From the NCBI RefSeq assembly GCF_900129665.1, contig NZ_FQWL01000004.1, positions 124,001 through 188,000 on the forward strand: 64,000 bases of DNA, read 5' to 3'. Below, in pieces: positions 15,564 to 24,718 of this stretch. A program made the position numbers and the translations under genes. Numbering within the stretch: position 1 is the first letter of the stretch; every line of letters starts with the position of its first letter. The notes beneath the pieces are model-generated. The model was not told where the DNA came from, did not search any database, and saw only the letters and a program-made list of their open reading frames with translations. Origin of the DNA: Flagellimonas flava. Its GTDB lineage: Bacteria; Bacteroidota; Bacteroidia; Flavobacteriales; Flavobacteriaceae.

Positions 15564-17023
15564 GACAACTCTGGACTCTCGGCAGCAAAATGCTCGCAAA
15601 GTTCCAAGGTATCCTTTACATCATCAAGTGTGGTTCTTGGGTTGATTAAACACATTCTTAAAACCACTTGCCCATGTAATAAGGTGGTAACCAATAATGC
15701 TTTTCTAGAGGCCACGACCTTCTCGGAGATAAACTGATTGATTTTGTCCAATTTGGTCTGGTTGAAATTGTGGTCTATGGGGTTGTATCTAAAGTTGATA
15801 ACTGCCATAGTTGCCGGAAATACCACTTCCCATTTTTTGCTTGCCCTAAGAATTGCTTCAGTTTCCTCAGCCAGCTCTATATTATAGGTTATTGCTTTTC
15901 TAAAAGCCTTTAGTCCAAAACTTTTGATGGACATATAGAACTTAAGAGCTCGGAATCTACGGGTAAGCTGTATGCCATGATCGTAGAAATTAATTTCCGA
16001 AGTATTTCCTTCTATATCCCTCAGATATTCTGGTCGTTCCGTAAATGTGCTGCTCAGATGTTTGTGGTTACGAACCAAAAGGCATCCCATTTCGTAGGGT
16101 TGGTAAAACCATTTGTGGGGATCCACGGTCAACGAATCAGCCTTTTCAATGCCTTTCATCAATTGTTTTCCTTTTTTGGAAAGAATGGCTGCAGCTCCGT
16201 AAGCCCCATCAATATGGAACCAAATATCTTCTTTTTTACAAATAGCGGCCAAATCGGTAAGTGGGTCTACCGTACCTGTGTTGGTGGTGCCAGAGGTTGC
16301 AATAAGACAGAAAGGTTGAAGACCTTCCAATCGGTCCTTGGCAATACAGTTTTTTAATTTGTTTAAACCGAACTTAAACTCTATATCCGTTGGGATGATT
16401 CTTATTTGTTCCTTTTTGAACCCCAATACCCGAATGGCTTTTACATTTGAGGAGTGTGCTTGGTCCGAAAGATAAATCACAGCTTTTGAAAAATCTTGCC
16501 CGCATTTTATACGTCTGGCCGTGGTCAAAGCCGTTAAGTTGGCCATAGACCCTCCACTGGTAAAAATTCCACCGCCCTTTTTCTGCGGAAGCCCAAATAT
16601 TTTCAAGAGCCATTGAATGGTGATGATTTCCAATTCTGCCGCTGCCGGCGAGGCGACCCATCCACCTGAGAAAATGTTATATCCCGTAGCCAGAGTGTCA
16701 GCCATGACACTAATGTAATTACTTGGGCCTGGGACAAAGGAATAGGACTTGGGGTGCGCCATATTGGTGCTGTTGGTCATGACCTTGCTCAACACAAAAT
16801 CGAGTACCTCTTTTGGGTCCGTTCCTTTTTCCGGAGCTTCCTCGAGAAACAAAGAATCCATTTCTTCCCTGGAACCCATGGCAACGGGCATTTTGTCATT
16901 TTGTGTAGCGAAATGGGATACTATGGCATCAACAACCTGATAACCATAGGTTTTCATTTCATCTTGGGAAAGCTCTAAGGTGGCGGGATTTGTTTTCATA
17001 AAAGGCTGCAAAAATTGGTGCAA
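15560..17023 (-). CDS. PLP-dependent group II amino-acid decarboxylase
   Basis: 487 residues of fold-type I. Visible are FTSGGSMANLTALTTAR (cofactor phosphate binding), WFHIDGAYG with the Asp that holds the pyridine nitrogen, and the PLP Schiff-base lysine in DPHKWFYQP (Lys304). This is the family of aromatic-L-amino-acid, glutamate and 2,4-diaminobutyrate decarboxylases; the substrate cannot be chosen by eye. It is transcribed alone and converges on the globin gene. Confidence 0.88.
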   Translation of the reverse strand: MHQFLQPFMKTNPATLELSQDEMKTYGYQVVDAIVSHFATQNDKMPVAMGSREEMDSLFLEEAPEKGTDPKEVLDFVLSKVMTNSTNMAHPKSYSFVPGPSNYISVMADTLATGYNIFSGGWVASPAAAELEIITIQWLLKIFGLPQKKGGGIFTSGGSMANLTALTTARRIKCGQDFSKAVIYLSDQAHSSNVKAIRVLGFKKEQIRIIPTDIEFKFGLNKLKNCIAKDRLEGLQPFCLIATSGTTNTGTVDPLTDLAAICKKEDIWFHIDGAYGAAAILSKKGKQLMKGIEKADSLTVDPHKWFYQPYEMGCLLVRNHKHLSSTFTERPEYLRDIEGNTSEINFYDHGIQLTRRFRALKFYMSIKSFGLKAFRKAITYNIELAEETEAILRASKKWEVVFPATMAVINFRYNPIDHNFNQTKLDKINQFISEKVVASRKALLVTTLLHGQVVLRMCLINPRTTLDDVKDTLELCEHFAAESPELS

Positions 17024-17153
17024 AATTATCCTTTTCTCCCGGCATTATGCATGACCGATGTTCTTTAATTTGTAAAAAAGGTAGAGAAGAAAAGTTGATG
17101 ACATATTGTTCCAGCCACTTAAATGGATTAATTTTAAGGAGTAAATCAGGAGT

Positions 17154-18137
17154 TTGAAGAAGTTTATTTGGGTTTTATGTGCGATGGGTTTCTCTTTCCA
17201 GCTTTTTGGACAGAATGCCATTTCGGGCCATCTTGATGATCACGAGTTAAAACACTGGGATACCAAGGTACATTTAAAGGAATTAGCGCTTGAAGCTACT
17301 GTGGGGAAGTCAATAGGCAAGCCTATTGCAGTAACCCGCCTTAAGAAGGATGGTTCGTTTTCATTTCATAAAAAATACATTTCGGAGTCAAACAAACTCT
17401 ATCGGATATCGGTAAACCGGGTTCACAAGGCTTTAGGGGATACCTTAGTTCATGAAGCCGATTTTATACTCTCCAACAAAGATTTTATACGGTTTGGAAA
17501 AGGCCCAACGCCCCTGGCATCGTATGAAACCTCCAATACAGCCCAGCTAGAGTGGCAAAAGCTTAAGAATTTTGAGTCTAATTTGCTGACGGAGTTTATC
17601 CATACAGAGGAGAGGATAGCTCCCAGTAAGGCCTATGTAAAAGACTCCCTTCAAATACTGATGGTCAAACTTATAGGGGTTAAACAACTGGAATCCAAAG
17701 CACTTTTGGACCAAGATATCGCCCAAAACGAATCGTATTATTTGGCATTGCTTACAGATTTGAAGCAGAGCGATTTAGAACCATCCCAATATCTGTTTTT
17801 AGAAAAAAAATTGGCGTATTTGACCGGTAAAAGCCTGGAGAGTCAATTGCTGTGGAGCAAATGGGTAATCAGTTTTCTCATCATTTTGACCATCGGTTTG
17901 GGATTTGCCCTGCTCAGGTCCAGAAAATTCAAAAAAAACAGAGCCGTTTCTTTGTTGAGCAAACAGGAAAATACAATTCGAACTTTGATTTTACAGGGCA
18001 TGAGCAATAAGGAAATTGCGAACGAACTCTATATTAGCCTCAGTACGGTAAAAAGCCATATTACTAGTATTTACAGCAAGCTCAATGTGTCCAACCGTCA
18101 GGAATTGGTGCAAAAGGATACTGGTGCTAGTACCTAA
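17154..18137 (+). CDS. Membrane-anchored LuxR-type transcriptional regulator
   Basis: 327 residues starting at a TTG that gives a clean signal peptide (KKFIWVLCAMGFSFQLFGQ). Residues ~20-235 are periplasmic in prediction, with a beta-rich first half (ISGHLDD..., GSFSFHKKY) like flavobacterial carboxypeptidase-regulatory domains and a helical second half. One transmembrane helix spans about 237-255, followed by a LuxR/GerE helix-turn-helix (about 273-322: GMSNKEIANELYISLSTVKSHI, SKLNVSNRQELV). It thus appears to be a one-component sensor reading an envelope signal and binding DNA from the membrane. Ligand and targets are unknown. Confidence 0.8.
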   Translation: MKKFIWVLCAMGFSFQLFGQNAISGHLDDHELKHWDTKVHLKELALEATVGKSIGKPIAVTRLKKDGSFSFHKKYISESNKLYRISVNRVHKALGDTLVHEADFILSNKDFIRFGKGPTPLASYETSNTAQLEWQKLKNFESNLLTEFIHTEERIAPSKAYVKDSLQILMVKLIGVKQLESKALLDQDIAQNESYYLALLTDLKQSDLEPSQYLFLEKKLAYLTGKSLESQLLWSKWVISFLIILTIGLGFALLRSRKFKKNRAVSLLSKQENTIRTLILQGMSNKEIANELYISLSTVKSHITSIYSKLNVSNRQELVQKDTGAST

Positions 18138-18201
18138 TTGGCACCCCAAATTTTAGTGAAACAGAGTATTCCCAGCTTTCTTGCATCCAAACACGTGAGC
18201 G

Positions 18202-21200
18202 GTGCAAGGATATATCCAAAGATTGTTTTTACCACTTGAAAAACGGTACCAAAATTGGAATCTACTGTTCGGGTGGATGCTGTTTTTCAACGCATTTGTT
18301 ACCTATTTGCTTACGGTCGAACCAACGGTAAGTTTTTGGGATTCTGGTGAGTACATAGCCACATCGGCGAAGCTGGAAGTACCGCACCCACCTGGAGCTC
18401 CTTTTTTTCAAATGGTAGGGGCTTGTTTTGCCCTTTTTGCAAAGGACAATGGCCAAATCGCGTTGATGGTCAACTATGTCTCTTGTTTGGCCAGTGCGTT
18501 TACCATCCTATTTTTATTTTGGACGATCACCCATCTCTTGGGCAAGTTGGAATCCCAAAAGGAAAACGGCTCTGCTCAAAACTCGATACTTAGATTGGGC
18601 AGTGGAGTGGTGGGGGCCTTGGTGTTTACGTATTCTGATAGCTTTTGGTTTAATGCCGTGGAAACGGAAGTGTACGCTATGGCGAGCTTTGTGATGGCAG
18701 TGCAACTTTGGATGGGTCTAAAATGGATTGACAATTTGGAACATCCTCGAAGTGCTAAATGGCTATTATTGATTGCCTTTGTTGTTGGTCTCACCTTCGG
18801 TATCCAGTTTATGGGATTCTTGGTGATTCCCTCACTGGTACTATTGTATTGTTTTGAGCGTTGCCCACAACCTAACCTTAAACAATTTATGCTCTTCAAC
18901 GTGCTAGGTGTAGGACTTTTACTCGTGGTTTTTAAGTTCTCGTTGACCTATGTTTTGAAACTATTCGGGTGGGCCGAGGTCTTTTTCGTGAACCAAGTGG
19001 GGATGCCTTTTAATTCGGGTTCCTTCCTTATGGGCGCTCTGCTACTTGTCTTGTTATATGTTTGCATACGTTATTGTCATGCCAAGGGGTGGAAAAGGAC
19101 CCATCTCGTGGTGATGTGTTTGCTTTTTATGGGGTTGGGATTCACCTCATGGTTGATGTTGCCCATCCGGGCCAATGCCCATGTGGGAATCAATGAGAAC
19201 GATCCATCCGATGCCCGATTGCTTTTGGCCTATTACAACCGTGAACAATATCCCAGTACCGAAAGTCCTTTTTATGGAGCCTATTATTCAGACAGCTTCG
19301 CGGAAAGTATAGGTCGGAAGGATGATAATCCGAAATATGAAAAGAACCTCAAAACGGGTACCTACGAAGTTGTAAACCCCTATAAGAATGCAATTCCAGA
19401 ATCAAACCCTCAACATATTGGGTTTTTGCCCAGAATGTGGAGCAGTGAAAATGCCGAAAGTTATATGCGATATTTCGGAGCACTGGATTTTACCGTCAAA
19501 CCAAAACATCTTTCCAATGCAGAGTTACGGGAAGTTGTGCAGCAAATTAAACAAGGGTATGCAAAAGGGGAAATTGATACGGCACAGTACATTAAATTTT
19601 TAAGGGATTTTGCGGAATATTTGGAGGTGAAACCCCCAAGCATATGGGATAATGTGAGGTATTTGCTCCAATACCAGTTCAATTATATGTACTTCCGTTA
19701 TTTCATGTGGAATTTTGTTGGGCGAAGCAACGATATCCAGGGAAAATACGATGGAAATGGGGAATGGCTAAGTGGAATTTCCTTTTTGGATGAGCTCCGC
19801 TTGGGAAATCAAAAGAACCTTCCCTCAGATGTGAAAAATAACAAAGGAAGGAACACCTATTTCTTTTTGCCATTTTTATTGGGTTTAACCGGTTTGGTGT
19901 TTCAATGGCTACGTAACCCAAAACAATTTTGGGTATTTTTTGTCTTCTTTATGTTTACGGGTCTGGCCATTCAGTTTTATACCAATCCTCCCATATTTCA
20001 GCCCAGGGAAAGGGACTATTCTTTGGTGGGCTCTTTTTATGCCTTTGCCATTTGGACCGGCTTTGGTGCCTTTGCCATTGGCTCTTTTTTGAATAAAAGG
20101 CTTATGCTCAATCCTAGGAAGGTGCCTTTTCTTTTCGCAGCACTCTTGGCAATTCCATTGTTGATGGCTTTCCAGAATTGGGATGATCATGACCGGTCTA
20201 ATAGGTATACGGCAAGAGCTTCGGCCAAGGCCTATCTGGATTCCACAAAAAAAGATGCCGGAGCCATACTTTTTACCATTGGGGATAACGACAATTTTCC
20301 GTTATGGTACCTTCAGGAAATCGAAGAATACAGAACTGATGTACGAGTTATAGTGACGGGGTATTTTGCCACGGATTGGTATATCGACCAAATGAAACGG
20401 AAATCCTATCAAAGTGAGCCTATACCTTCCCAACTTACCCACGAACTTTATCGTTATGGCAATAGGGATTATGTGTATCATCAACCGTTGACAGAAAATC
20501 GCTGGGACATAAAGGACTTTATGAACTGGATTGGGAGCGACCATCCAAAATCAAAACGCAAGAATATTTTGGAGCAGTACGGATTGGACCCGTCTGATTA
20601 TACCGAGAGTGAATTGTCAACCGTGTTTTATCCCACGAATAAGATTCGAGTTCCCGTAAACAAGAAAAATGTATTGGAAAGCGGACTGGTTTCAAAAAAG
20701 GACGAGCACCTGATCGTGGACTTTATAGACATAGATTTGCCCGATGTTTTGTACAAGAATAGAATTTTAATGTTGGATGTTTTGGCCAACAATGACTGGG
20801 AACGCCCTATTTATTTTTCTGGCGGAAGTTTTGATGACGCCGAATATATATGGATGAAGGATTACCTGCAGTTGGATGGTTTGGCCTATAAATTGGTGCC
20901 AATAAGGAACAAATTCGAAGGTGGGGTAGATATGGGACGTATAGATACCCAAACGGCATTCCAAATTGTGAGCCAATGGGATTGGGGCAACGCGGGTGAT
21001 CTTGACATCTACCATGACCCGCAAACCAGGAGACAATTTGGGGTTAGTTTTAGGATTAGCCTGGCTCGCCTCATGGAACAACTGATCGCGGAGGGAAAGA
21101 TTGACCGTGCAAAGATGGTAATCGAGATGGCGATGGAAAATATACCTTTTGAATTTTATGGGTATTATATGTTTGTAGAACCTTTTTTGGAAGGATATTA

Positions 21201-21456
21201 TAAAGTAGGGGAGGTTCAGAAGGCTCGAGAACTTTTTAAGAAATTGCAGCAGGTCTACCATGAACGATTAGCCTACTATGCTGGAATGAAGGTTACCGAC
21301 CAATATGCAAAAATTGATGATGTCCTATCTGATAGTTATGCATATAGACGTTGCCTTGAAATCTGCGGAGAAAACAATGACAAGGATTTTTATAAACAGG
21401 CAACAGAGACCTTTGAAACGGATATCTCCATGCTCGAACATCTGGTGGACGAGTAG
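18202..21456 (+). CDS. DUF2723 membrane glycosyltransferase, possible protein O-mannosyltransferase
   Basis: 1084 residues starting at GTG. The N-terminal half has about ten transmembrane helices; the first periplasmic loop holds FWDSGEYIATSAKL with Asp47 and Glu50, matching the catalytic loop of GT-C enzymes such as PMT and ArnT. After ~620 residues follows a soluble region (TIGDNDNFPLWYLQE, RTDVRVI) and a C-terminal helical repeat part. DUF2723 proteins are thought to transfer a sugar from a polyprenyl carrier to periplasmic proteins in Bacteroidota O-glycosylation (family knowledge; not proven here). No operon partner; the next gene is convergent. Confidence 0.85.
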   Translation: MQGYIQRLFLPLEKRYQNWNLLFGWMLFFNAFVTYLLTVEPTVSFWDSGEYIATSAKLEVPHPPGAPFFQMVGACFALFAKDNGQIALMVNYVSCLASAFTILFLFWTITHLLGKLESQKENGSAQNSILRLGSGVVGALVFTYSDSFWFNAVETEVYAMASFVMAVQLWMGLKWIDNLEHPRSAKWLLLIAFVVGLTFGIQFMGFLVIPSLVLLYCFERCPQPNLKQFMLFNVLGVGLLLVVFKFSLTYVLKLFGWAEVFFVNQVGMPFNSGSFLMGALLLVLLYVCIRYCHAKGWKRTHLVVMCLLFMGLGFTSWLMLPIRANAHVGINENDPSDARLLLAYYNREQYPSTESPFYGAYYSDSFAESIGRKDDNPKYEKNLKTGTYEVVNPYKNAIPESNPQHIGFLPRMWSSENAESYMRYFGALDFTVKPKHLSNAELREVVQQIKQGYAKGEIDTAQYIKFLRDFAEYLEVKPPSIWDNVRYLLQYQFNYMYFRYFMWNFVGRSNDIQGKYDGNGEWLSGISFLDELRLGNQKNLPSDVKNNKGRNTYFFLPFLLGLTGLVFQWLRNPKQFWVFFVFFMFTGLAIQFYTNPPIFQPRERDYSLVGSFYAFAIWTGFGAFAIGSFLNKRLMLNPRKVPFLFAALLAIPLLMAFQNWDDHDRSNRYTARASAKAYLDSTKKDAGAILFTIGDNDNFPLWYLQEIEEYRTDVRVIVTGYFATDWYIDQMKRKSYQSEPIPSQLTHELYRYGNRDYVYHQPLTENRWDIKDFMNWIGSDHPKSKRKNILEQYGLDPSDYTESELSTVFYPTNKIRVPVNKKNVLESGLVSKKDEHLIVDFIDIDLPDVLYKNRILMLDVLANNDWERPIYFSGGSFDDAEYIWMKDYLQLDGLAYKLVPIRNKFEGGVDMGRIDTQTAFQIVSQWDWGNAGDLDIYHDPQTRRQFGVSFRISLARLMEQLIAEGKIDRAKMVIEMAMENIPFEFYGYYMFVEPFLEGYYKVGEVQKARELFKKLQQVYHERLAYYAGMKVTDQYAKIDDVLSDSYAYRRCLEICGENNDKDFYKQATETFETDISMLEHLVDE

Positions 21457-21459
21457 CAA

Positions 21460-22356
21460 CTAGGTGTTGGTCAACTCGGAGAACAAACTTTCCAGATTTT
21501 TATTTTTTCTGCTCAACTGTAAAGTTTTCAATTGATTGTCATGGGCAAAATCAAAAACTGCCGGCCTCATGTCCGTTTCTGTGGAAAAAGTGAGTTCGTA
21601 TACAAAACCTCCGGTATTTTTTACCCGGGATACATGGGGCAGATTATTTAGAAGCACTTCTTCAACCCGGTAATCAAACTCTACCTCAATAATTTGCTCC
21701 TCAACATCACGTAGTTCATCTAGTTTTTTATCTGCTACCAATACCCCCTTATTGATGATAATGACCCGATCACACACGGCCTCCACTTCCTTCATAATAT
21801 GGGTGGAAAGCAAAACGGTCTTTGTTTTGCCAATATTTCGAATCAATTTTCTAATCTCTATAAGCTGATTAGGATCCAGCCCTGTAGTGGGCTCATCTAA
21901 AATTAGAACTTCCGGATTGTGTAAAAGTGCTGCGGCCAAACCTACACGCTGGCGATATCCTTTAGAAAGTTGCCCAATTTTTTTGTGTGCTTCAGGGGTG
22001 AGACCAGTTTGTTCTATAACCTCTTCAATTCTGGCTGTATCCGTTTTATAAGCATTTGCATTAAAACCGAGATACTCCCTAACATACATATCCAGGTAGA
22101 GCGGATTGTGTTCTGGCAAGTAGCCAATGCTTCTTTGAACTGCTGGTTTGGACTCTACGACATCATGGCCGTCAACCATAGCGTTCCCGGAATCTGCTTT
22201 GGAATAGGTTGTCAAAATGCGCATCATGGTGGATTTTCCTGCGCCATTTGGCCCCAAGAAACCCACAATTTCCCCTTTTGCTATTGAGAAGGAGATATGG
22301 TCCAAGGCAATTTGACTTCCAAAAGTTTTGGTGATTTTAGTTACGGTAATGGACAT
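21460..22356 (-). CDS. gldA: Gliding motility ABC transporter ATP-binding subunit GldA
   Basis: 298 residues with Walker A GPNGAGKST (35-43), signature LSKGYRQRVGLA, Walker B LILDEPTTGLD and the switch His in LLSTHI. The segment IGYLPEHNPLYLDMYVREYL is characteristic of GldA, the ATPase that works with GldF and GldG in gliding of Flavobacterium-type bacteria. The C-terminal ~80 residues form the usual accessory domain. gldF and gldG are not adjacent, as in other flavobacteria. Confidence 0.87.
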   Translation of the reverse strand: MSITVTKITKTFGSQIALDHISFSIAKGEIVGFLGPNGAGKSTMMRILTTYSKADSGNAMVDGHDVVESKPAVQRSIGYLPEHNPLYLDMYVREYLGFNANAYKTDTARIEEVIEQTGLTPEAHKKIGQLSKGYRQRVGLAAALLHNPEVLILDEPTTGLDPNQLIEIRKLIRNIGKTKTVLLSTHIMKEVEAVCDRVIIINKGVLVADKKLDELRDVEEQIIEVEFDYRVEEVLLNNLPHVSRVKNTGGFVYELTFSTETDMRPAVFDFAHDNQLKTLQLSRKNKNLESLFSELTNT

Positions 22357-22615
22357 GCCGAGAAGTTTGTATCCAAAAATACAGGTTTAGATATTTTATT
22401 GTTTGTTTTTTTACTTAGATGCGTAAAAAACCCGTTGGTTCCTTAACACATTTAAAAGCAGGGAAAGGATTGAAATTGAAGAATCCCAAACTAAAATTGC
22501 TTTTGACCAAATAATATGCAACGATTTCAAAGGATGTTCAAAAAATCTAAAAAAATTTGGCGGATGCATTCGGATTTCATCTGAATAACTATCTTAGCCC
22601 AATATTTAGTACAAA
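22357..22615. other. Divergent intergenic region before the aromatic operon; probable promoter near its end
   Basis: AT-rich non-coding sequence between gldA and the leader peptide. No gene is seen on either strand. TATCTTAG at 22590-22597 differs at one base from the TANNTTTG -7 consensus and would start transcription near 22603, 13 bases before the leader ATG; TTCG at 22569-22572 is a poor -33. The remaining sequence shows no clear structure. Confidence 0.4.
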
Positions 22616-22687
22616 ATGACAAAAACGTATTTCTGGAACGGTTTTTACTTTTACTTCTTTTTTAAGAGAGTTACGGGACTGTTCTGA
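22616..22687 (+). CDS. Aromatic leader peptide of the phe/tyr operon attenuator
   Basis: A 23-codon open frame (ATG 22616, TGA 22685-22687) of which 11 residues are aromatic: seven Phe, three Tyr and one Trp. It includes the runs YFW and FYFYFFF (codons 10-16). Such clustering matches the logic of E. coli pheL. When charged tRNA-Phe or tRNA-Tyr is scarce a ribosome would stall on these codons (22643-22663) and leave downstream bases 22674-22680 free to form an antiterminator. The position, 60 bases before a terminator and just upstream of pheA, supports function. Too short to be called by normal gene finding. Confidence 0.82.
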   Translation: MTKTYFWNGFYFYFFFKRVTGLF

Positions 22688-22744
22688 ATATGCGCTAGTA
22701 TAAACAAACACATAAAGTCCCGATAAAATCGGGGCTTTTTTTTT
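22674..22744 (+). promoter_or_regulatory. Antiterminator and attenuator terminator before pheA
   Basis: Terminator: AGTCCCGAT (22716-22724) pairs with ATCGGGGCT (22728-22736), nine pairs, three-base loop, followed by nine T (22736-22744), ending 3 bases before the pheA ATG. Antiterminator: CGGGACT (22674-22680), lying in the last codons of the leader peptide, is perfectly complementary to AGTCCCG (22716-22722), the 5' arm of the terminator. The two structures are mutually exclusive. A ribosome that finishes the leader covers 22674-22680 and allows termination; one stalled on the Phe/Tyr codons does not. Confidence 0.82.
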
Positions 22745-22747
22745 ACC

Positions 22748-23578
22748 ATGGGTTTAAAAATTGCAATTCAGGGAATCAAGGGATCTAACCATCATCAGGT
22801 GGCCAAGGATTTTTTTGGTACAGATACGGAATTGGTGGAGTGTCTTTCTTTTGACTCCATGGTGGACCATCTTTGTGAAGGGTCAGCAGATAAAGGCGTC
22901 ATGGCCATCGAGAATTCCATTGCCGGCTCCATAATCCCCAATTACAATTTGGTGTACCACAACAGCCTCCACATTATCGGGGAACATTATTTGAGCATTC
23001 ATCACAATCTAATGGTATTACGGGGCACCAGCATTGATGATGTCGAAGAAGTACACTCGCATCCCATGGCCTTGCTCCAATGCAAAAAGTTCTTTAAACA
23101 ATATCCACATATAAAATTGGTGGAAGCTGCGGATACCGCAGAAACGGCCAAACGCATTAAAGAAGAAGGTCTGAGCCGAATTGGAGCGATTGCTCCAAAG
23201 GTTGCCGCCGATTTATATGACTTGGATATTATTGCACCGGAAATCCAGACCATAAAGAACAACGCCACTCGCTTTATCGTTCTTAAAAAGAAAAATAAGG
23301 TTTTGCCGAAGGAGGAAATCAACAAAGCTTCTTTACGATTTATCACGGACCATAAACGGGGAAGTTTGGCCACCGTGTTGAACGTAATGAGTGATTGCAA
23401 TCTAAACCTGACCAAAATTCAATCCTTGCCCGTAATTGAGACACCTTGGAAGTATGCCTTCTTTGTAGATGTCACCTTTGAAGCCTATGCGCAATTTGAG
23501 AAAGCCAAATCCTTGCTGGAGATCATGTCGGAGGATTTCAGGGTTTTGGGAGAATACAAAAATGCACTTTTACCATGA
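22748..23578 (+). CDS. pheA: Prephenate dehydratase
   Basis: 276 residues, monofunctional (no chorismate mutase domain), converting prephenate to phenylpyruvate in phenylalanine synthesis. N-terminal two-lobe catalytic domain (IAIQGIKGSNHHQVAKDFFG, VMAIENSIAGSI, NNATRFIVL with the catalytic Thr) and C-terminal ACT domain from ~200 (KRGSLATVLNVM, NLTKIQSLP). The ACT motif usually written ESRP reads QSLP here, so the allosteric site may differ. First structural gene after the attenuator; it overlaps the next gene by ATGA. Confidence 0.93.
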   Translation: MGLKIAIQGIKGSNHHQVAKDFFGTDTELVECLSFDSMVDHLCEGSADKGVMAIENSIAGSIIPNYNLVYHNSLHIIGEHYLSIHHNLMVLRGTSIDDVEEVHSHPMALLQCKKFFKQYPHIKLVEAADTAETAKRIKEEGLSRIGAIAPKVAADLYDLDIIAPEIQTIKNNATRFIVLKKKNKVLPKEEINKASLRFITDHKRGSLATVLNVMSDCNLNLTKIQSLPVIETPWKYAFFVDVTFEAYAQFEKAKSLLEIMSEDFRVLGEYKNALLP

Positions 23579-24717
23579 TTACAGCGGAGCGATTACATAC
23601 CGTTCAGGAGTACTATTTCTCGAGAAAGCTGCGGGAAGTCCGAGGCCTGATTCAGGAAGGGAAGCCTATCATAAACATGGGAATCGGAAGCCCTGATTTG
23701 GCACCATCCCCTAAGGTGTTGGAAACTTTAAAGGCGGCTATTGCAGATACCGGGGCCCATCAATATCAGAGTTATCAAGGACTTCCAGAACTCAGAAATG
23801 CGATTGCCGAGTTTTATAAGGTAAAGTTCGGAGTGACCGTAAATCCGGCTAATGAAATCTTGCCCCTAATGGGGTCCAAAGAGGGAATCATGCATATTGG
23901 CCTGGCTTTTTTAAATGAAGGTGATGAGGTATTGCTGCCCAATCCGGGTTATCCAACCTATAGTTCGGTGACCAAATTAATTGGGGCTGTGCCTAGAACC
24001 TACGACCTTAAGGCCGAGAACAACTGGTTTCCGGATTTGGAAGCACTTTCGCAAACTGATTTGTCCAAGGTGAAGTTGATGTGGGTAAGCTACCCGCACA
24101 TGCCAACCGGTGCAACCGCAGATCGGGAGCAATTATCCCATTTGGTTGATTTTGCTAAAAAACATCAGATACTTCTGGTTAATGATAACCCTTATAGCTT
24201 TGTACTGTCCAAAAATCCCACAAGTATTCTTTCTGTTGACGGGGCCAAGGATTGCGCCTTGGAATTGAACAGTTTGAGCAAAACCTTCAACATGGCGGGA
24301 TGGCGAGTAGGGATGGTTCTGGGTAACCAAGAGCATATCAACGCGGTCCTTAAGGTAAAAAGTAATATGGACTCAGGGATGTTCTATGGCATTCAAAAAG
24401 GGGCCATCGCGGCTTTGAACAGCGGGCCAGACTGGTTTGAAGGTTTGGATGAGGTGTACAACAGACGAAGGGAACTCATGTTTCAACTGGTCGAAAAACT
24501 GGGATGTGCCTATGACAGAAATGCCGTGGGGATGTTTGTATGGAGTAAACTCCCCGAGGGTTCTTTGCCTTCGGAAGAGTTTATTGATAAAGTATTATAT
24601 GACAAGCATATTTTCATTGCTCCTGGGACCATTTTTGGAAGTAATGGGGAAGGCTACATACGCTTTTCGCTTTGCGTAAAAGAAGAAAAAATAAAAGAAG
24701 CCATTGAAAGATTTTGA
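23575..24717 (+). CDS. Class I/II aminotransferase of the aromatic operon
   Basis: 380 residues of PLP fold-type I with NPGYPTY, NDNPYSF (Asp binding PLP) and the Schiff-base lysine in SLSKTFNMAGWRVG. Placed between prephenate dehydratase and prephenate dehydrogenase with a 4-bp overlap upstream, it most likely transaminates phenylpyruvate and hydroxyphenylpyruvate (or prephenate) to finish Phe and Tyr synthesis. The family also includes diaminopimelate and aspartate aminotransferases, so substrate is an inference from context. Confidence 0.87.
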   Translation: MITAERLHTVQEYYFSRKLREVRGLIQEGKPIINMGIGSPDLAPSPKVLETLKAAIADTGAHQYQSYQGLPELRNAIAEFYKVKFGVTVNPANEILPLMGSKEGIMHIGLAFLNEGDEVLLPNPGYPTYSSVTKLIGAVPRTYDLKAENNWFPDLEALSQTDLSKVKLMWVSYPHMPTGATADREQLSHLVDFAKKHQILLVNDNPYSFVLSKNPTSILSVDGAKDCALELNSLSKTFNMAGWRVGMVLGNQEHINAVLKVKSNMDSGMFYGIQKGAIAALNSGPDWFEGLDEVYNRRRELMFQLVEKLGCAYDRNAVGMFVWSKLPEGSLPSEEFIDKVLYDKHIFIAPGTIFGSNGEGYIRFSLCVKEEKIKEAIERF

Positions 24718-24718
24718 T

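Noticed and set aside
20767..21261. 164-codon minus-strand frame within the DUF2723 gene
   Set aside because: Low-complexity shadow of a clear coding frame; no start context or recognisable protein.
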